From Sacculina carcini (Eukaryota > Arthropoda > Thecostraca > Sacculinidae), in NCBI GenBank assembly GCA_916048095.2, contig OU696588.1:5543501-5607500 (forward strand): 64,000 nucleotides of DNA. Reading direction: 5' to 3'. The first letter of the stretch is position 1; the number at the start of each line of letters is the position of its first letter. Below, piece by piece: positions 10,895 through 23,938 of this stretch. The notes under the pieces are model-generated. The model was not told where the DNA came from and ran no database searches. It saw only the letters and a program-made list of their open reading frames with translations. Both the position numbers and the translations under genes were made by a program.

Positions 10895-11052
10895 GAGGGT
10901 ACGAAAAGGTACGGAATTACGGTACGAATTTATTTTCGTACTAGTACGGTACGATTGAAAAAATGAGGTACGGTACCAAAGTACGGTACGAAATTTTTTC
11001 GTTGGTACGAGTCACGAAAAACCAATCGTACATTACCGTACTTCATTCTCTG

Positions 11053-11140
11053 CGTGCAATGAACACGCACTGTCACACTGAAAATGATAGAATTCTCGCG
11101 CAGGGCAAATACTAGATCCTCCGTTTTTTCAAATAAGAAT
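11053..11140 (-). repeat. Right arm of foldback element, segment 2
   Basis: The first 8 bp are the hAT target duplicate. The rest is an inverted match to about 1690-1770 (words CTGAAAATGATAGAATTCTC, CCGTTTTTTCA). It is broken at 11140 by the next element. Confidence 0.8.
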
Positions 11141-11298
11141 TGTCCCAACTGAAATCAAAATTGTCCCAGCTAGAACCACAATGTATGTTATTGATTTTAC
11201 ATTTAATATCAAACTTAATAGTTATCAGTACATTTTATTGTATTTCACATGAAACATTTAGCATTAGTCGTAAAACACAGATATGTACTACGCATTTC

Positions 11299-11484
11299 CG
11301 ATACTTGTGCACACGTATGTCACTGACATCCCGAAAACGTCAAAATGGACTGAAATCGGTATTTTCGATACTTATGCACACGTATGCCACTGACATCCCG
11401 AAAACGTCAAAATTGACCAAAATCGGTCATTTTCGATACTTGTACACACAACTTCCACTGACATCCAAAAAATGTCAAAACTAT
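11299..11484. repeat. About 69-bp tandem repeat, 2.7 copies
   Basis: Each unit starts CGATACTTGTGCACACGTAT (with variants) and contains CTGACATCCCGAAAACGTCA. It lies in the left arm of the inverted-repeat element only. Confidence 0.8.
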
Positions 11485-11817
11485 GTACCATACAATTATG
11501 TGCTATGGTATTTACTGCATTTACAATGCAGATATGTACCGTATGTACTTACTTTAAAAGGAACTCTATCAGCCAATATATCAATGTCAGCGTATAGAGG
11601 GTATATACCACCAGTGCGTGTACTTAAATTCTAGAAACCAAGCAATATATCACAGCTCAACACAATCACAACGCAACATGGCCCACTAAAACACCTTCAC
11701 TAACAAACACGCATGGACGTTCTGCGCAAACAACTGCCCTATGGCGCGCACTCTATCAGCCAATATCAGTGTCAGCGTATAGCCACTGTTCTCGGAGAGC
11801 ACTCGCGATCAAATCGT

Positions 11818-11930
<113 letters not shown>

Positions 11931-12641
11931 TACAGAAGCATCACACTTTCAGAGATGGTACATTCCGTCCTATGGCAAGTGTTCAGGCATCCCGTGCGAA
12001 TAGCGCTTGTCGTTGCTAGCCATCTGTACTATGTTTAATATAGTACGGTATATATTTTTGTATATGGTGTATATTTGTGTGTGCGAGGTAGTGTGAGTGT
12101 ATGCATGGTGTATGCACGTGCTATGAGCGAGCGCAGTTTCTCCAAGGAGTGAACTGTCGCTGGTGTGGGGATGCAGGGGGTTGGGCAGTGCGCGCCATAG
12201 GGCAGTTGTTTGCGCAGAACGTTCGTGAGTGTTTGTTAGTGAAGGTGTTTTAGTGCGCCATGTTGCGTTGTGATTATTTTGAGTTGTGATATCTTGCTTT
12301 GTTTCTACAATTTAAGTACACGCACTGGTGGTATATACCCTCTTTACGCTGACATTGATATAGTGGCTGATAGAGCTCCTAATGAAGTAACCACATACGG
12401 TACATATCTGCATTGTAATTGCAGTACATACTAATAGCATGTACTACAATGGTATGATACCATAGCACATGATTGTATAGTACATAGTAAGTAGTACATA
12501 TCTGTGTTTTACGACTAATGCTAAATTTTTCATGTGAAATAATATCAAATGTACTGATAACAATTGAGTTTGATATTAAATGTAAAATCAATAACATACA
12601 TTGTGGTTCTAGCTGGGACAATTTTTATTTCAGTTGGGACA

Positions 12642-13173
12642 AATGAAATTGTAAAAGGTATAGTCGGCCATGATTCAACTCAGTTTGATGGCCTGTGATA
12701 TGTTGTGTTTTTGAGTTCGTTTTATTGTGGCAATTTTATCATGATGGTGTGGAATCTGTAATATAATTTGTATAACTTATGTTAATGTTTGATACCTTAT
12801 TAGATTAAATTTTGATAAATGGAGATATAGGTAAAAAAATATTTAGAATATGTTTAACAATATGTATATGTTTAGAATATTCATATTATACGATCAGAAT
12901 ATATTTATGATCTGTACATTCAAGAATACACCTGGATTTTTATGAGTGAATGTTTGTGTTATGTTGGGTTTGGCAAATATATGATGATGATGATGATGAT
13001 GATTAAATCGAAATTCAAAGGGTATAGTCAGGAGAGCGAAATAAACCACACCGACGTACTCTGCACCACATCTATTGGCTTGGACAATGACTGGCCTCGT
13101 GTGACCACTCGCAAGCCAACTGTTGGCTAGGCCAATCGTTGGCTTGACCAACAATTGGCCTCGTGTGACCACG
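12642..13173 (-). repeat. Right arm of foldback element, segment 3 (terminal)
   Basis: Inverted match to about 1210-1680, ending in ATTGGCCTCGTGTGACCACG, the inverse of the left terminus. It contains a (GAT)n run at 12982-13003 that is absent from the left arm. Confidence 0.8.
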
Positions 13174-13665
13174 GCTTCACAATACTTCATTTTGCTATGT
13201 GCTATGCTATATGCTATGTATGTGCTACTTTATTATGTATTTTAATATCATGCGTGAGGCGGCAGGGCCCCTCAACACTCGGGGGCCTGTGGTAGGGGTG
13301 CGGGGGGCTGTTTCTACGGCTCTGTTCATCATGTTCATAGATATATTGGGATGTTCAAGGATCGCTTGCAGTTATTACAGTTTCTAATCGGTTTGTCCAC
13401 GCTAAAAAGGCGTTTTCATTATCCCTGCACTCGGCTGTGATATTTTCTTAACAAGAAATTGCATCAGAGTTTCAAAAACTGGCTTTTCGGCACGCTTGTA
13501 CACTTGAGCATAATGTGACTACCACACAATGTTAATGAGTAATTAGCTCGGTGACTTATTCGTTCATTGGCTCGCTGTTCAGTGAGCTGACCACAGTTAC
13601 CAGTCATCAGCTCCACCAACAACCAGGACACACCGTTAACACGTGACACTATGGTTTCCATATCA

Positions 13666-13701
<36 letters not shown>

Positions 13702-14014
13702 GACCTCAATACCTGTATATTCATATTTGGCTTACGCTACATGTAAACTAAAACAAAAATGTACAATATTGTTACCATAAGCAATACTTTATGCATGTAA
13801 AATGTACATGCACGTATGTATTTACCTGTATGTGTGTACGTGCATGTATGTGTGCCACGTGTGCGAGTATTAGCGCGTGTGTGTGTGTGGAAGTGTGTTG
13901 TGTGTGTTGGCATGCACCATTACACATACATGACCATGAGCTGTGCGTGGAAACTCAGGTGCGCTTGAGCATGCAAATGTGTCTGTTTATGTGTGTTCCA
14001 GAGTGTGTGTGTGC

Positions 14015-14095
<81 letters not shown>

Positions 14096-14461
14096 AGGAC
14101 GCACAAGCCCTGCAGCAGTGAGAACAGGATACGTGATATGCTACGTGCACTGCATACGACATAGTGGACATAGTGGTTCAGCCTCTTGTTGCTGACGTCA
14201 CACATAACACTGACATTACCACCACTGTCATCACCATGGTAATACTATGATGTGACAATTGAGTGATAAGTTGAATGCATTCTGGTGTTGTTGCACGTGC
14301 AATGTGCATGTTAGCATCTTCAACACGAACGACAGACGATGTGCTTAGCAGTTGCAAGAGCTTGCAACATTGACGTGAATAAAACCACAGGCAAGTGTTG
14401 ACTGCCAGGAATAAACGGGAAAATAGCCGTGTCAAGACAAGAGCCGCGCGTGTTGGATGAG

Positions 14462-14494
<33 letters not shown>

Positions 14495-14650
14495 AGTGTG
14501 TGTGTGTGTGTGTGCGTGTGTGTGTGTGTGTGTGTGTGAGTTAGCTGCCTGTACAATGCCTTGCGCAAGCAATAATCAAGTGTTCGACGTACTGGACACA
14601 CTGGCATGCACTGTTGCACAACACACACACACACACTGGCACACACACAC

Positions 14651-14703
<53 letters not shown>

Positions 14704-14896
14704 TATACACACACACCGACTTACGAGCTCACACAAATAACCCATACAGGTACCACACATGTACTTCATGAGTGTGTGTGTATGTGTGTGTGTGTGTGGC
14801 GAGTGTGAAAGTCAAGCAAGAATCTAGCCATCGGTGTTGAGTATGAGTATCTACGCACAACACACACAAACACGCACACACACACACATACACACA

Positions 14897-14931
<35 letters not shown>

Positions 14932-15200
14932 CCACAAACACATAAATACTCATACATACACTCACAGGTGAGTTTTCTCCGCATACTGCACCTGACTGCA
15001 CGTGACTTCCTTCATGAATTCCTCCATTTGGTTGCACGCGTGTGTACTCACCGACCGCCAAACTCAGCAAGTCAGCAAAAATTTGTTGAAGAATCTCCAG
15101 TAAAATGGCCGCTCTAGTGAAATGTAACACTTCACATCCGGGAAAATAATTGAGCGTTGTGAGTGGAACCGTCAAAATGAAACCATTACGTGTGCGTGTG

Positions 15201-15204
<4 letters not shown>
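13174..15204. other. Microsatellite-rich spacer with a MITE fragment
   Basis: No gene found. 13240-13324 is a truncated copy of the AGAGCCGT-ended MITE family (compare 21432-21680). (CA)n or (TG)n tracts lie at about 13668-13699, 14009-14090, 14463-14540, 14620-14720 and 14856-14932; the long reading frames here are products of those repeats. Confidence 0.75.
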
Positions 15205-15235
<31 letters not shown>

Positions 15236-15236
15236 T
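15205..15236 (-). repeat. (TTAC)n tail of LINE-C
   Basis: Eight TAAG units on the plus strand adjoin the LINE 3' end. Tetranucleotide tails of this sort replace poly(A) in several non-LTR clades. LINE-A ends on a comparable (GTAT)n run. Confidence 0.8.
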
Positions 15237-15555
15237 TATTGGTCACTCATACAAGCAGTTCAGTCAATAGTATATACGAGATAAAAGCACATGTGACAAT
15301 AGTCCGACAAGCTCACGCTTCTTTTCGGACTGATACTTAAACAATAAGCAAGACTACTACTATTTGCTAGCTAGCGCCACATTCATTCTGATGTATTTAT
15401 ATAGTCGACAACAATCAAATAGAGATCACACGCAAGATGAATACATGCATACACGCAGGCTTGTGTGCACACTCGCACGCATGTACATTCATACAGACAC
15501 ATATACAGAGTTTCATATAAACACACAATCGCATATACTTGCACATATATAAGCA

Positions 15556-18507
15556 TCACGGTACACTGGAGTATTGTTTGGCCAGTAAATGTTTTCTTAA
15601 CTCTTTTTTGAATTTGGTAAAGCTTCCTCCTATAAGAAGTTGTTTTATCTCTGACGGCAGACCGTTGAATATTCTTGGTCCGTCGTATATAATACTGTTC
15701 TTGTATATTTGTGTTCTATATGACGGTACTTCCAGGTCTATGTTGTTTGATCTTGTCCGTCTTTCTCTGTTCAGCAATTGAAACGGTGATCCACACCGTA
15801 TTGTTTTATGTATCAGCAATACTGCGAAGTATTGGCGTATGGAGTTAATGTTCAGTATGTTTTTGTTGTGATAAACTTGTTCCGTTGATTGGTACTTTTT
15901 CATGAAGTAAATGCACCGGAGGAACCTGTTTTGTGCAATTTGTATAGTTTTGAGAAAACTTGGCCAAGTGTTCGCCCATATTGATGCACAGTATGTTATA
16001 TGTGGATAGAAGAGTGAATAGTACAGGTTCATCATTAAGTCTGCAGATAAATTGTGTCTTGTGCGATAAAATATACCAGTAATTTTTGAGAGTTTGCTGT
16101 CCACTTCCTCAATTTGATGTCTCCAATTTAAATTTTCGTCGATGTATAATCCAAGGAATTTGGTATGTTTTACCATAGATATAGGTTCTCCGTTGATAGA
16201 TATTGCTGGAAAGTCAAATTGAAGTGATCTGTTCTTGAATAAAACACATTTTGTTTTACTGGTGTTTATTTTTAACTTATTGTCTTGTACCCATCTATTA
16301 ATTTTTTCCAATTCCTCAGTTAAAGTGGTGTGCAGCTTGTCCAGTGAGTCATCTTTTAGTAACAGAGTGGTGTCGTCTGCATAAATGGTGTAGTGAAATT
16401 TCTCGCTGGCGTTTATTATGTCATTAATGAATATTAGGAACAACGTTGGCCCGAGAATTGAGCCTTGTGGAACTCCATTTTGAATAGCAAGAGCCGGCGA
16501 CACCTCATTATTGCATGCGACGAACTGTTTCCTATCGCACAGGTAGCTTTTTATCAATTTTAAACAAACTCCTCTGATACCCAGGTTTTCCAATTTGTCG
16601 TACAGAATGGTGTAATCAAGACTGTCAAAAGCCTTGGACAGATCAATGAATATACCCATGGATATCTCTTTTTCCTCTAAGCATTTGTATACTTGATGAA
16701 CGAAACTTAATATTGCTTTTTCTGTGGATCGGTTTTCTCTGAACCCAAATTGCTGCGTTATCAGCAGTTCATTTTTTTCAAGGTAGGAGCACAGTCTCGA
16801 GTTAATGATAGATTCAAAAATTTTGCTGAATGCGGGTAGAATTGATATTGGCCGATAGTTATTGACTGCGGTTTTGTCCCCTGATTTGTGTACCGGTAGA
16901 ACTCTTGCTGTTTTCATTTGGCGTGGGAAATAGCCGTCCTTTAATGATAAATTTATTATATGGCATAGGGGTAAGGATATGTAAGGAGATGTTCGTACTA
17001 ACACTTTTGGTGGAATGTCGTCGTATCCGGGGGAGTTGGACTTCATTGAAGAAATCACTCTGTTGATCTCAGCTTCGGTAGTGGGTTCCATAAACATGGA
17101 GAATGTGGTTGGATGCTTCAAGTAACGTCTGTGATCAGTACGTGTTTCTGGAGTTGCAAGTGAGGTTTTCAGGAAATGAGTGTTGAAGGTTGCGGCTGTG
17201 TTCGCGCATGGCGGATGCAATTCGATTGTTTGAGATTTGTTCTGTTTTCTACCCATTAGTAAATTTAGAATAGACCATTGTTTTTTCGGGTCGTGCCTGT
17301 TCTCGGTGAGTTTGTTTTTATAGTATTGATTCTTTGCAGCACGGAGTATGGTAACTAGTTTATTTCGGTACTTCCTGTATGTTTCCCCGTATGTAATTGG
17401 CCACTTTTTTGATAACGTTTTTAGTCTGTTTTTCTCAGTTATGCACTTTTTTAGTGATGCTGTTATATGTGGACTTATTGTGTTCTTTGTTTTGTTTTTC
17501 AGCATTTTCAGTGGAAATTGTATATCGAATGTCTCTTTGAATTTGGAGTAAAATATATCGAAAGCCTCGTCAGCGCATTCACAATTCAAGACGTCTTCCC
17601 AATTAGTTGATCGGATGATTTGATTAAAACCATTCAATTTGTCATCACTCAACACCCTACGTCTAACATAATTTTGATCCTGACTTGATAACGGAGTTAC
17701 ACGGAACTGTGAGACTGCTGGGTAATGATCGGTTATGTCGGTCTCGATGATCAGGTTTCTACTGTTTGCTTGCATCTCAGTGGTCCAAATGTGGTCAATC
17801 AAAGTCGCTGTGTTATCTGTTACTCTGGTTGGTCTGGTGATTGTGGGAAACAGATAGTTTGAATACATAATGTTTATGAAGTTATTTGTGTTTTCGGTTG
17901 ATTTCAGTAGATCAATGTTGAAATCTCCAAATATAGCAATGTTTTTGTACTTTTTGCAGCTATTAATATCAGCCATAATATCTTGAATTATTTCGTTGAA
18001 TTTGGATAATTTTCCGTTTGGAGGTCTATATATACACATGCATATTGTCCAATAATTATTGTGTTTTATTTGCACAGAGAGAGTTTCTGCGTGAGACGAG
18101 GATATTGTATACTCTGCTACCTGTTTCGATTTGTAGCTATCTTTCACAAACATTGCCACTCCACCGCCATGAATATTTCTTTCATTAAAATAACTGTTGT
18201 AACCCGGTAATGCATACAGCGGTAAATATTCCTTGTTCAGCCTGATTTCGTTCAATCCCACGATTTCAGGGCTCAGAGAACTTCCCGCCATGATTTCGTC
18301 TATAAATTGTTGAAAGTTTTTTGGTATAGATCGTATGTTGAAAGTTAAAATGGTCATGGTTTTATTGTCTGGATTGGGTAATTTTTCAGGTAGAACGTAC
18401 TCAGTTTCAGGAGTATTAATTGTGTTGAGGTATCTGTCAACATCAGAATCGATATGATAGCCTGGTTTTATGGTTTCAAATTTGAGGCAATCATTGTTTG
18501 GAATCAT
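15556..18507 (-). CDS. LINE-C ORF2: APE endonuclease and reverse transcriptase
   Basis: A 983-residue protein that nicks target DNA and reverse-transcribes the element at the nick. Residues 50-270 form an apurinic-type endonuclease: LTFNIRS (55), NEIRLN (86, catalytic E), GGGVAMFV (114), GDFNID (194) and TDHYP (259, catalytic D/H). Reverse transcriptase occupies about 500-800: VLPVHKSGDK, NNYRPISIL (549), FIDLSKAFDSLD (620, motif A), NGVPQGSILGP (677) and the catalytic IYADDTTLL (708). The thumb follows with FLGLYIDENLNW. The start is the first ATG; no stop or frameshift is seen. The motif set suits the CR1/Jockey group; I do not assign a narrower clade. It differs in family from LINE-A and LINE-B. 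Confidence 0.92.
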   Translation of the reverse strand: MIPNNDCLKFETIKPGYHIDSDVDRYLNTINTPETEYVLPEKLPNPDNKTMTILTFNIRSIPKNFQQFIDEIMAGSSLSPEIVGLNEIRLNKEYLPLYALPGYNSYFNERNIHGGGVAMFVKDSYKSKQVAEYTISSSHAETLSVQIKHNNYWTICMCIYRPPNGKLSKFNEIIQDIMADINSCKKYKNIAIFGDFNIDLLKSTENTNNFINIMYSNYLFPTITRPTRVTDNTATLIDHIWTTEMQANSRNLIIETDITDHYPAVSQFRVTPLSSQDQNYVRRRVLSDDKLNGFNQIIRSTNWEDVLNCECADEAFDIFYSKFKETFDIQFPLKMLKNKTKNTISPHITASLKKCITEKNRLKTLSKKWPITYGETYRKYRNKLVTILRAAKNQYYKNKLTENRHDPKKQWSILNLLMGRKQNKSQTIELHPPCANTAATFNTHFLKTSLATPETRTDHRRYLKHPTTFSMFMEPTTEAEINRVISSMKSNSPGYDDIPPKVLVRTSPYISLPLCHIINLSLKDGYFPRQMKTARVLPVHKSGDKTAVNNYRPISILPAFSKIFESIINSRLCSYLEKNELLITQQFGFRENRSTEKAILSFVHQVYKCLEEKEISMGIFIDLSKAFDSLDYTILYDKLENLGIRGVCLKLIKSYLCDRKQFVACNNEVSPALAIQNGVPQGSILGPTLFLIFINDIINASEKFHYTIYADDTTLLLKDDSLDKLHTTLTEELEKINRWVQDNKLKINTSKTKCVLFKNRSLQFDFPAISINGEPISMVKHTKFLGLYIDENLNWRHQIEEVDSKLSKITGIFYRTRHNLSADLMMNLYYSLFYPHITYCASIWANTWPSFLKTIQIAQNRFLRCIYFMKKYQSTEQVYHNKNILNINSIRQYFAVLLIHKTIRCGSPFQLLNRERRTRSNNIDLEVPSYRTQIYKNSIIYDGPRIFNGLPSEIKQLLIGGSFTKFKKELRKHLLAKQYSSVP

Positions 18508-18900
18508 TGTGATCTATGCAAACCATTTGAGTTTATCAATTGCCTGTGTTTGAATGTAACAACAAAGTTGACATTCCCGTTAATGTTTGTCATACATAGC
18601 TGACTCACGCGACTATTTGTAGAATCACCGAAATAGCCCGCCACTCTCGCATATTTTAATACACATACCGAAGTATTCATATGACTAACCGTTATATATA
18701 GATGACTCACCAACATACTCATGCAACCGCTCGCATACCCATTCACACACACACATACATACACACACTTCTCACCACACACACACATATACACCAGCAC
18801 ACCAACACACATACTAACATGCTCACAGGCACACTTTGGATATACTAACATATCTTAATATTGATATTGATATAGTATATAAACAGATATAATTTTGAAC

Positions 18901-19752
18901 TTATCTCCTGCTTCGTGGAGGCTTTGCTTCGTTGTTTCGTGAAGCAGCAGCAGCTGCTGGTTTTCTGGCCGATTCTGCGGCGGCTGCTCCGTCGCTGCTT
19001 TCAGTCACGAAACTTCCTCGTTTGTTTGTTTTCTGACGTCTCTCGTTACCCTCCTTACTTTGTGATGCGGAAGCTGTCGTATCAGTGGAGGCAGCGCCAG
19101 CATTGTCGCCTTCGTTGTCCGTGCCATATCGTTGATACGTGCGGTTCCTGATGACAAGCGTAGATCCTCTGAAAAATGCCACCTTGCCTTCGCTCTTAGC
19201 TTTTTTGAGGGCTGGGATCTGTCTTCTGATACTTTCCCTCGATGCAGCGCAGAGATCTTCGTTAACGAAGATTCCTGTTCCTTTTAGTTTGCTGGCGTTG
19301 CGCAGGACAGCGTTCCTGGCAGCCATGTTGTCAAATCGCACATGAATGGCTCTGGAGTTGGCAGATGGTGCCCCCGATCTGTGTGCCTCGAGTTTACTGT
19401 TTGGCACCTGCAGTTTGTCAGCCACCAAACTGGTCACTTTTTCAGTCGTCTGTTCCCATGTTTCATCGGCATTCTCCTGGACTCCAACAAATCTTAAATT
19501 CTGTCTTCTATTGTAGTCCTCGATTTCATTTTGCCTTTTATCGATATTGTCGAGGCGTTGTTGCAGTTTGGTGTTCTCCTGCCTGCTGTCGTCCAGCTCA
19601 GCCTGTGTGAACTCCAGGCTCTTTACCAGTTCACTCGTTTTTTCTTCGAGCTGTGTGATCCTGGATTTAAGTTGTTCTGCGACAAAGTTCATCGCCGAGT
19701 GAAAAGATCGCTCTTGCGACTCGAGCAGTAGCTTAATGGCGTCAACGTTCAT
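18901..19752 (-). CDS. LINE-C ORF1: coiled-coil RNA-binding protein
   Basis: A 283-residue protein expected to coat LINE RNA. The N-terminal third is a heptad-rich coiled coil (FVAEQLKSRITQLEEKTSEL, LQQRLDNIDKRQNEIEDYNR). It is followed by an RRM-like block, NLRFVGVQENADETWEQ, and a C-terminal domain with AIHVRFDNMAARNAVLRNA and IFVNEDLCAASRESIRRQ, the arrangement known from L1-type ORF1 proteins. The tail (last 80 residues) is low-complexity and basic, ending KPPRSRR. I chose the ATG at 19752 (MNVDAIKLLLESQER). The 390-bp gap to ORF2 is CA-rich and non-coding. Confidence 0.85.
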   Translation of the reverse strand: MNVDAIKLLLESQERSFHSAMNFVAEQLKSRITQLEEKTSELVKSLEFTQAELDDSRQENTKLQQRLDNIDKRQNEIEDYNRRQNLRFVGVQENADETWEQTTEKVTSLVADKLQVPNSKLEAHRSGAPSANSRAIHVRFDNMAARNAVLRNASKLKGTGIFVNEDLCAASRESIRRQIPALKKAKSEGKVAFFRGSTLVIRNRTYQRYGTDNEGDNAGAASTDTTASASQSKEGNERRQKTNKRGSFVTESSDGAAAAESARKPAAAAASRNNEAKPPRSRR

Positions 19753-19840
19753 TGCACCAAAATTGCACAAAATTGCAGATTTGCAATTCACAGTTTGCAG
19801 CAACACAAGCAGTACGTCCGCTCAGCACCAAGTCTATCAC

Positions 19841-20584
19841 TGTAAGTGTGTGTGTGGCTGTCTGTGTGTGGCTGTGTGTGTGTGAATGTGTGTGTAACCA
19901 TTGTGGTCGTTACTGTGTCTATGTATATAAATTTGCTTCATAAAAAGTCCCAATGCATCACTATCCGAAAATAGTGGCTTACACAATAAGCTGTTGATAA
20001 TACAATAGGAATAAGTCGCACAATAAACAGCATTAGTAAGCATTGGTAAACCGCATGTGATCACAAAATCACACGTTGAAAAAGCGCCCATGCTAAAGGA
20101 ATATGTCATGCGGGTGACCTGCAGTGACCTCAAACACAGCGGCATCAGTAGCTGAAGCTGTGATCGATTACAAGTGTTGTCTTGGTGACGTCTGGTTGTG
20201 AACAGGGTTCATGGCCTTCTCATGTATCACCCATCATCTCCGTCCTCCTTGAGTATGTGAGAGTATGCGCGCCATAACACACACACACACACACATACAC
20301 ATGCACATACGTAACTACAGACAGACATACATACACACAAAGTGGCTGTCTGGGAGGTCGCATTTATTGACCATAGAATTGTCAATGTCACACGTACACA
20401 CATACACACACATACACATACACGTACACACACACACACTGACACACACACGCACACACACACACTGATACAAACGCACACACGTACGTAAAGTTGTGAA
20501 GACTTGAATGAGCATGCGAGGTCATGGCAATTGTGGGTGAGTCGCGGAAACTGGTAATCAGTTGTGGTGACGCTCAGTGTGAGG
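19841..20584. other. CA/TG-rich spacer, no gene
   Basis: TG tract at about 19842-19892 and CA-rich blocks at 20278-20480. No supported coding or RNA feature. Confidence 0.65.
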
Positions 20585-21122
20585 CAGCGACAAAACGACA
20601 AGAATAACACTGTCACAAAACGACAAGAATAACACTGTCACAAGACGACAAGAATAACACTGCCACAAGACGACAAGAATAACACTGCCACAAGATGACA
20701 AGAATAACACTGTCACAAGATGATATGAATAACACTGTCACAATACAAGAATAACACTGCCACAAGACGACAAGAATAACACTGCTACAAGACGACAAGA
20801 ATAACACTGCCACAAGACGACAAGAATAACACTGCCACAAGACGACAAGAATAACACTGCCACAAGACGACAAGAATAACACTGCCACAAGACGACAAGA
20901 ATAACACTGTAACAAGACGACAAGAATAACACTGCCACAAGACGACAAGAATAACACTGCCACAAGACGACAAGAATAACACTGCCACAAGACGACAAGA
21001 ATAACACTGTAACAAGACGACAAGAATAACACTGCTACAAGACGACAAGAATAACACTGTAACAAGACGACAAGAATAACACTGCCACAAGATGACAAGA
21101 ATAACACTGCCACAAGACGACG
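20585..21122. repeat. 25-bp minisatellite, about 21 copies
   Basis: Head-to-tail units of CAAGAATAACACTGCCACAA plus GACGA, 25 bp each, with few variants (CTGTCACAAG, CTGCTACAAG, CTGTAACAAG). Because 25 is not a multiple of 3, each frame cycles through all phases, and the minus strand is open in all three frames with hydrophobic Leu/Ser/Cys/Val-rich peptide repeats. These are almost certainly not genes. Confidence 0.95.
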
Positions 21123-21431
21123 ACAACAACCAAATTGCCTTGCAAAATGAGTTTAACGCGTCGTTACTGCCACATTTTTTTCATTCCGGGAAAGGACAGA
21201 AGGAAAGTGCAATACAGGATTATGCATCGATTTGATGACGCGATTATTTCCAGCCTCTAGGCTTATCATTTCGGACCTCTATTGTCACATTTCTCCAGCA
21301 AATGCTTCACAGTCAAACTGACCCCCCAATGTCTCCATCAACTCATAACCAAGAGGTTCACTAAAAGTGGTTAATTCTGTAGAATTTGTTGATATAAGCA
21401 TTGTCGCAAAGATACTGCATAATGATGCATG

Positions 21432-21680
21432 CAGAGCCGTTGCGAGGAATTATGGCCCCCCCCCCCCGAAGCATTACTTGGGGCCCCCATTATGAATTAA
21501 ACACCAAATAATGAATTTATTTATTATACATATTCACATAATACAAGCTCAGGTGAAAACATCTTAGCAAAAAGGAAAAGGATGTACATGATAAATATGA
21601 CAGATTTATATATCATACGTGAAGCAACGGGCCCCTCAACATTCGGGCCCCCCCGGCCGGGGGTAAGGGCTACGGCTCTG
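21432..21680. mobile_element. hAT-like MITE, AGAGCCGT ends
   Basis: The 249-bp element has inverted ends CAGAGCCGTTGC / GCTACGGCTCTG and near-identical 8-bp flanks GATGCATG (21424-21431) and GATACATG (21681-21688). The interior has a C10 tract and ATTTATTTATTATAC. Related fragments occur at 13240-13324, 24867-25045 and 51563-51640. Confidence 0.75.
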
Positions 21681-21688
21681 GATACATG

Positions 21689-23120
<1,432 letters not shown>

Positions 23121-23689
23121 TGCGCGTGAAATTGTGCAAACAATAAAAATGTAATCTACGCTGATCAATGATGGAATTCGACACGGCATTTTGCATGATG
23201 AAACAGTGATGACCTCGCTGCAACATAAATTGTCCTCATTAAGTTGGCTTCATGTTAAATTTGTTCTTAAATTGCCAATTATATCACCATTATGAGCTTA
23301 TAGAAAACAATATTCAGCGATAGCGCAATTACCTGGTTCTGAAATCTGAAATATGCTATTCTGAAATCTATAACACAATCGACATTCCAGTTTGCGGACC
23401 TCACATGTTTTGTGCAAACTATGGTACATGATGATATCAAAATGAGCATGTAAAATTATTTTGACTATTATCAAGGCAATATGCATTTTGCATGTATTGT
23501 TAATTGCATTCATACAAGGGCGTGGATCCTGGGGGTATGGGGGTATATACACCCATGACAAATTAGCTAGGGGTATGAATATGTAATTATACGCCCAAAA
23601 ATTCCGCTGAATTCAGTTCACATTAGGTATACTTTCATTTAAATCAGTATAGCAAAGGACAAGTATGTGTATGCAATAATATTCAATAA
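23121..23689. other. No gene seen
   Basis: AT-rich unique-looking sequence. No domain-bearing frame or transposon end recognised. Confidence 0.55.
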
Positions 23690-23840
23690 ACTTTTCAATG
23701 AGGCATGTGTGTTGTAATTGACTAGGCATACAATAGTTGAGGGTTCCATGCAATTAACCAGCTGAGTCAACTTTGAACACTAATTAGTGTTCAAAGTTGA
23801 ACTTGGACGGTGGAAGTCATCCCCCCGAGCCTCGACCCAA
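23690..23840 (+). repeat. Dispersed repeat containing a 32-bp perfect palindrome
   Basis: An inverted, diverged copy lies at about 40634-40787 (shared words TGTGTTGTAATTGA, CCCTCAACTAT, TCGAGGCTCGGGG and inverses). This copy contains CAACTTTGAACACTAA followed immediately by its reverse complement (23768-23799); the other copy has only one half of it. Confidence 0.7.
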
Positions 23841-23938
23841 ATCTACACCCTTGCATTCATCTGCTCATGGAGAATGTATTGTATTCTCTATTGAATTATA
23901 ATCAATATATTTTATACCAAACAGATAAGATTAATACA

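Larger units (their letters stand above)
4864..11052 (+). mobile_element. hAT transposon with CACGGTACGG-type ends, 8-bp TSD
   Basis: The element is bounded by identical 8-bp duplications CGTGCAAT (4856-4863 and 11053-11060), the hallmark of hAT insertion. The ends are imperfect inverted repeats (AAGAGTATGGGCACGGTACG on the left; CAGAGAATGAAGTACGGTAA on the right, reverse complement), followed by about 150 bp of tandem ACGGTACG-like words on both sides. A C-terminal transposase fragment lies at 5041-5949 on the plus strand. The LTR retrotransposon at 6816-10894 was inserted later into its 3' portion, so the original element was about 2.1 kb. The missing N-terminal transposase makes it non-autonomous. 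Confidence 0.88.
15205..19840 (-). mobile_element. LINE-C: full-length non-LTR retrotransposon
   Basis: Two intact open frames (ORF1 18901-19752, ORF2 15556-18507) lie in LINE order on the minus strand. The 3' untranslated region ends with an AATAAA-like hexamer and a (TTAC)n tail (15205-15236 on the plus strand) instead of poly(A). The flanking DNA on both sides is TG-rich, so it seems to have landed in a (TG)n tract. The exact 5' end is uncertain within about 100 bp. Intact ORFs suggest a recent, possibly mobile copy. Confidence 0.85.

Noticed and set aside
20585-21122. CRISPR-like array
   Set aside because: The units are contiguous 25-bp copies with no distinct spacers, in a eukaryotic repeat landscape.
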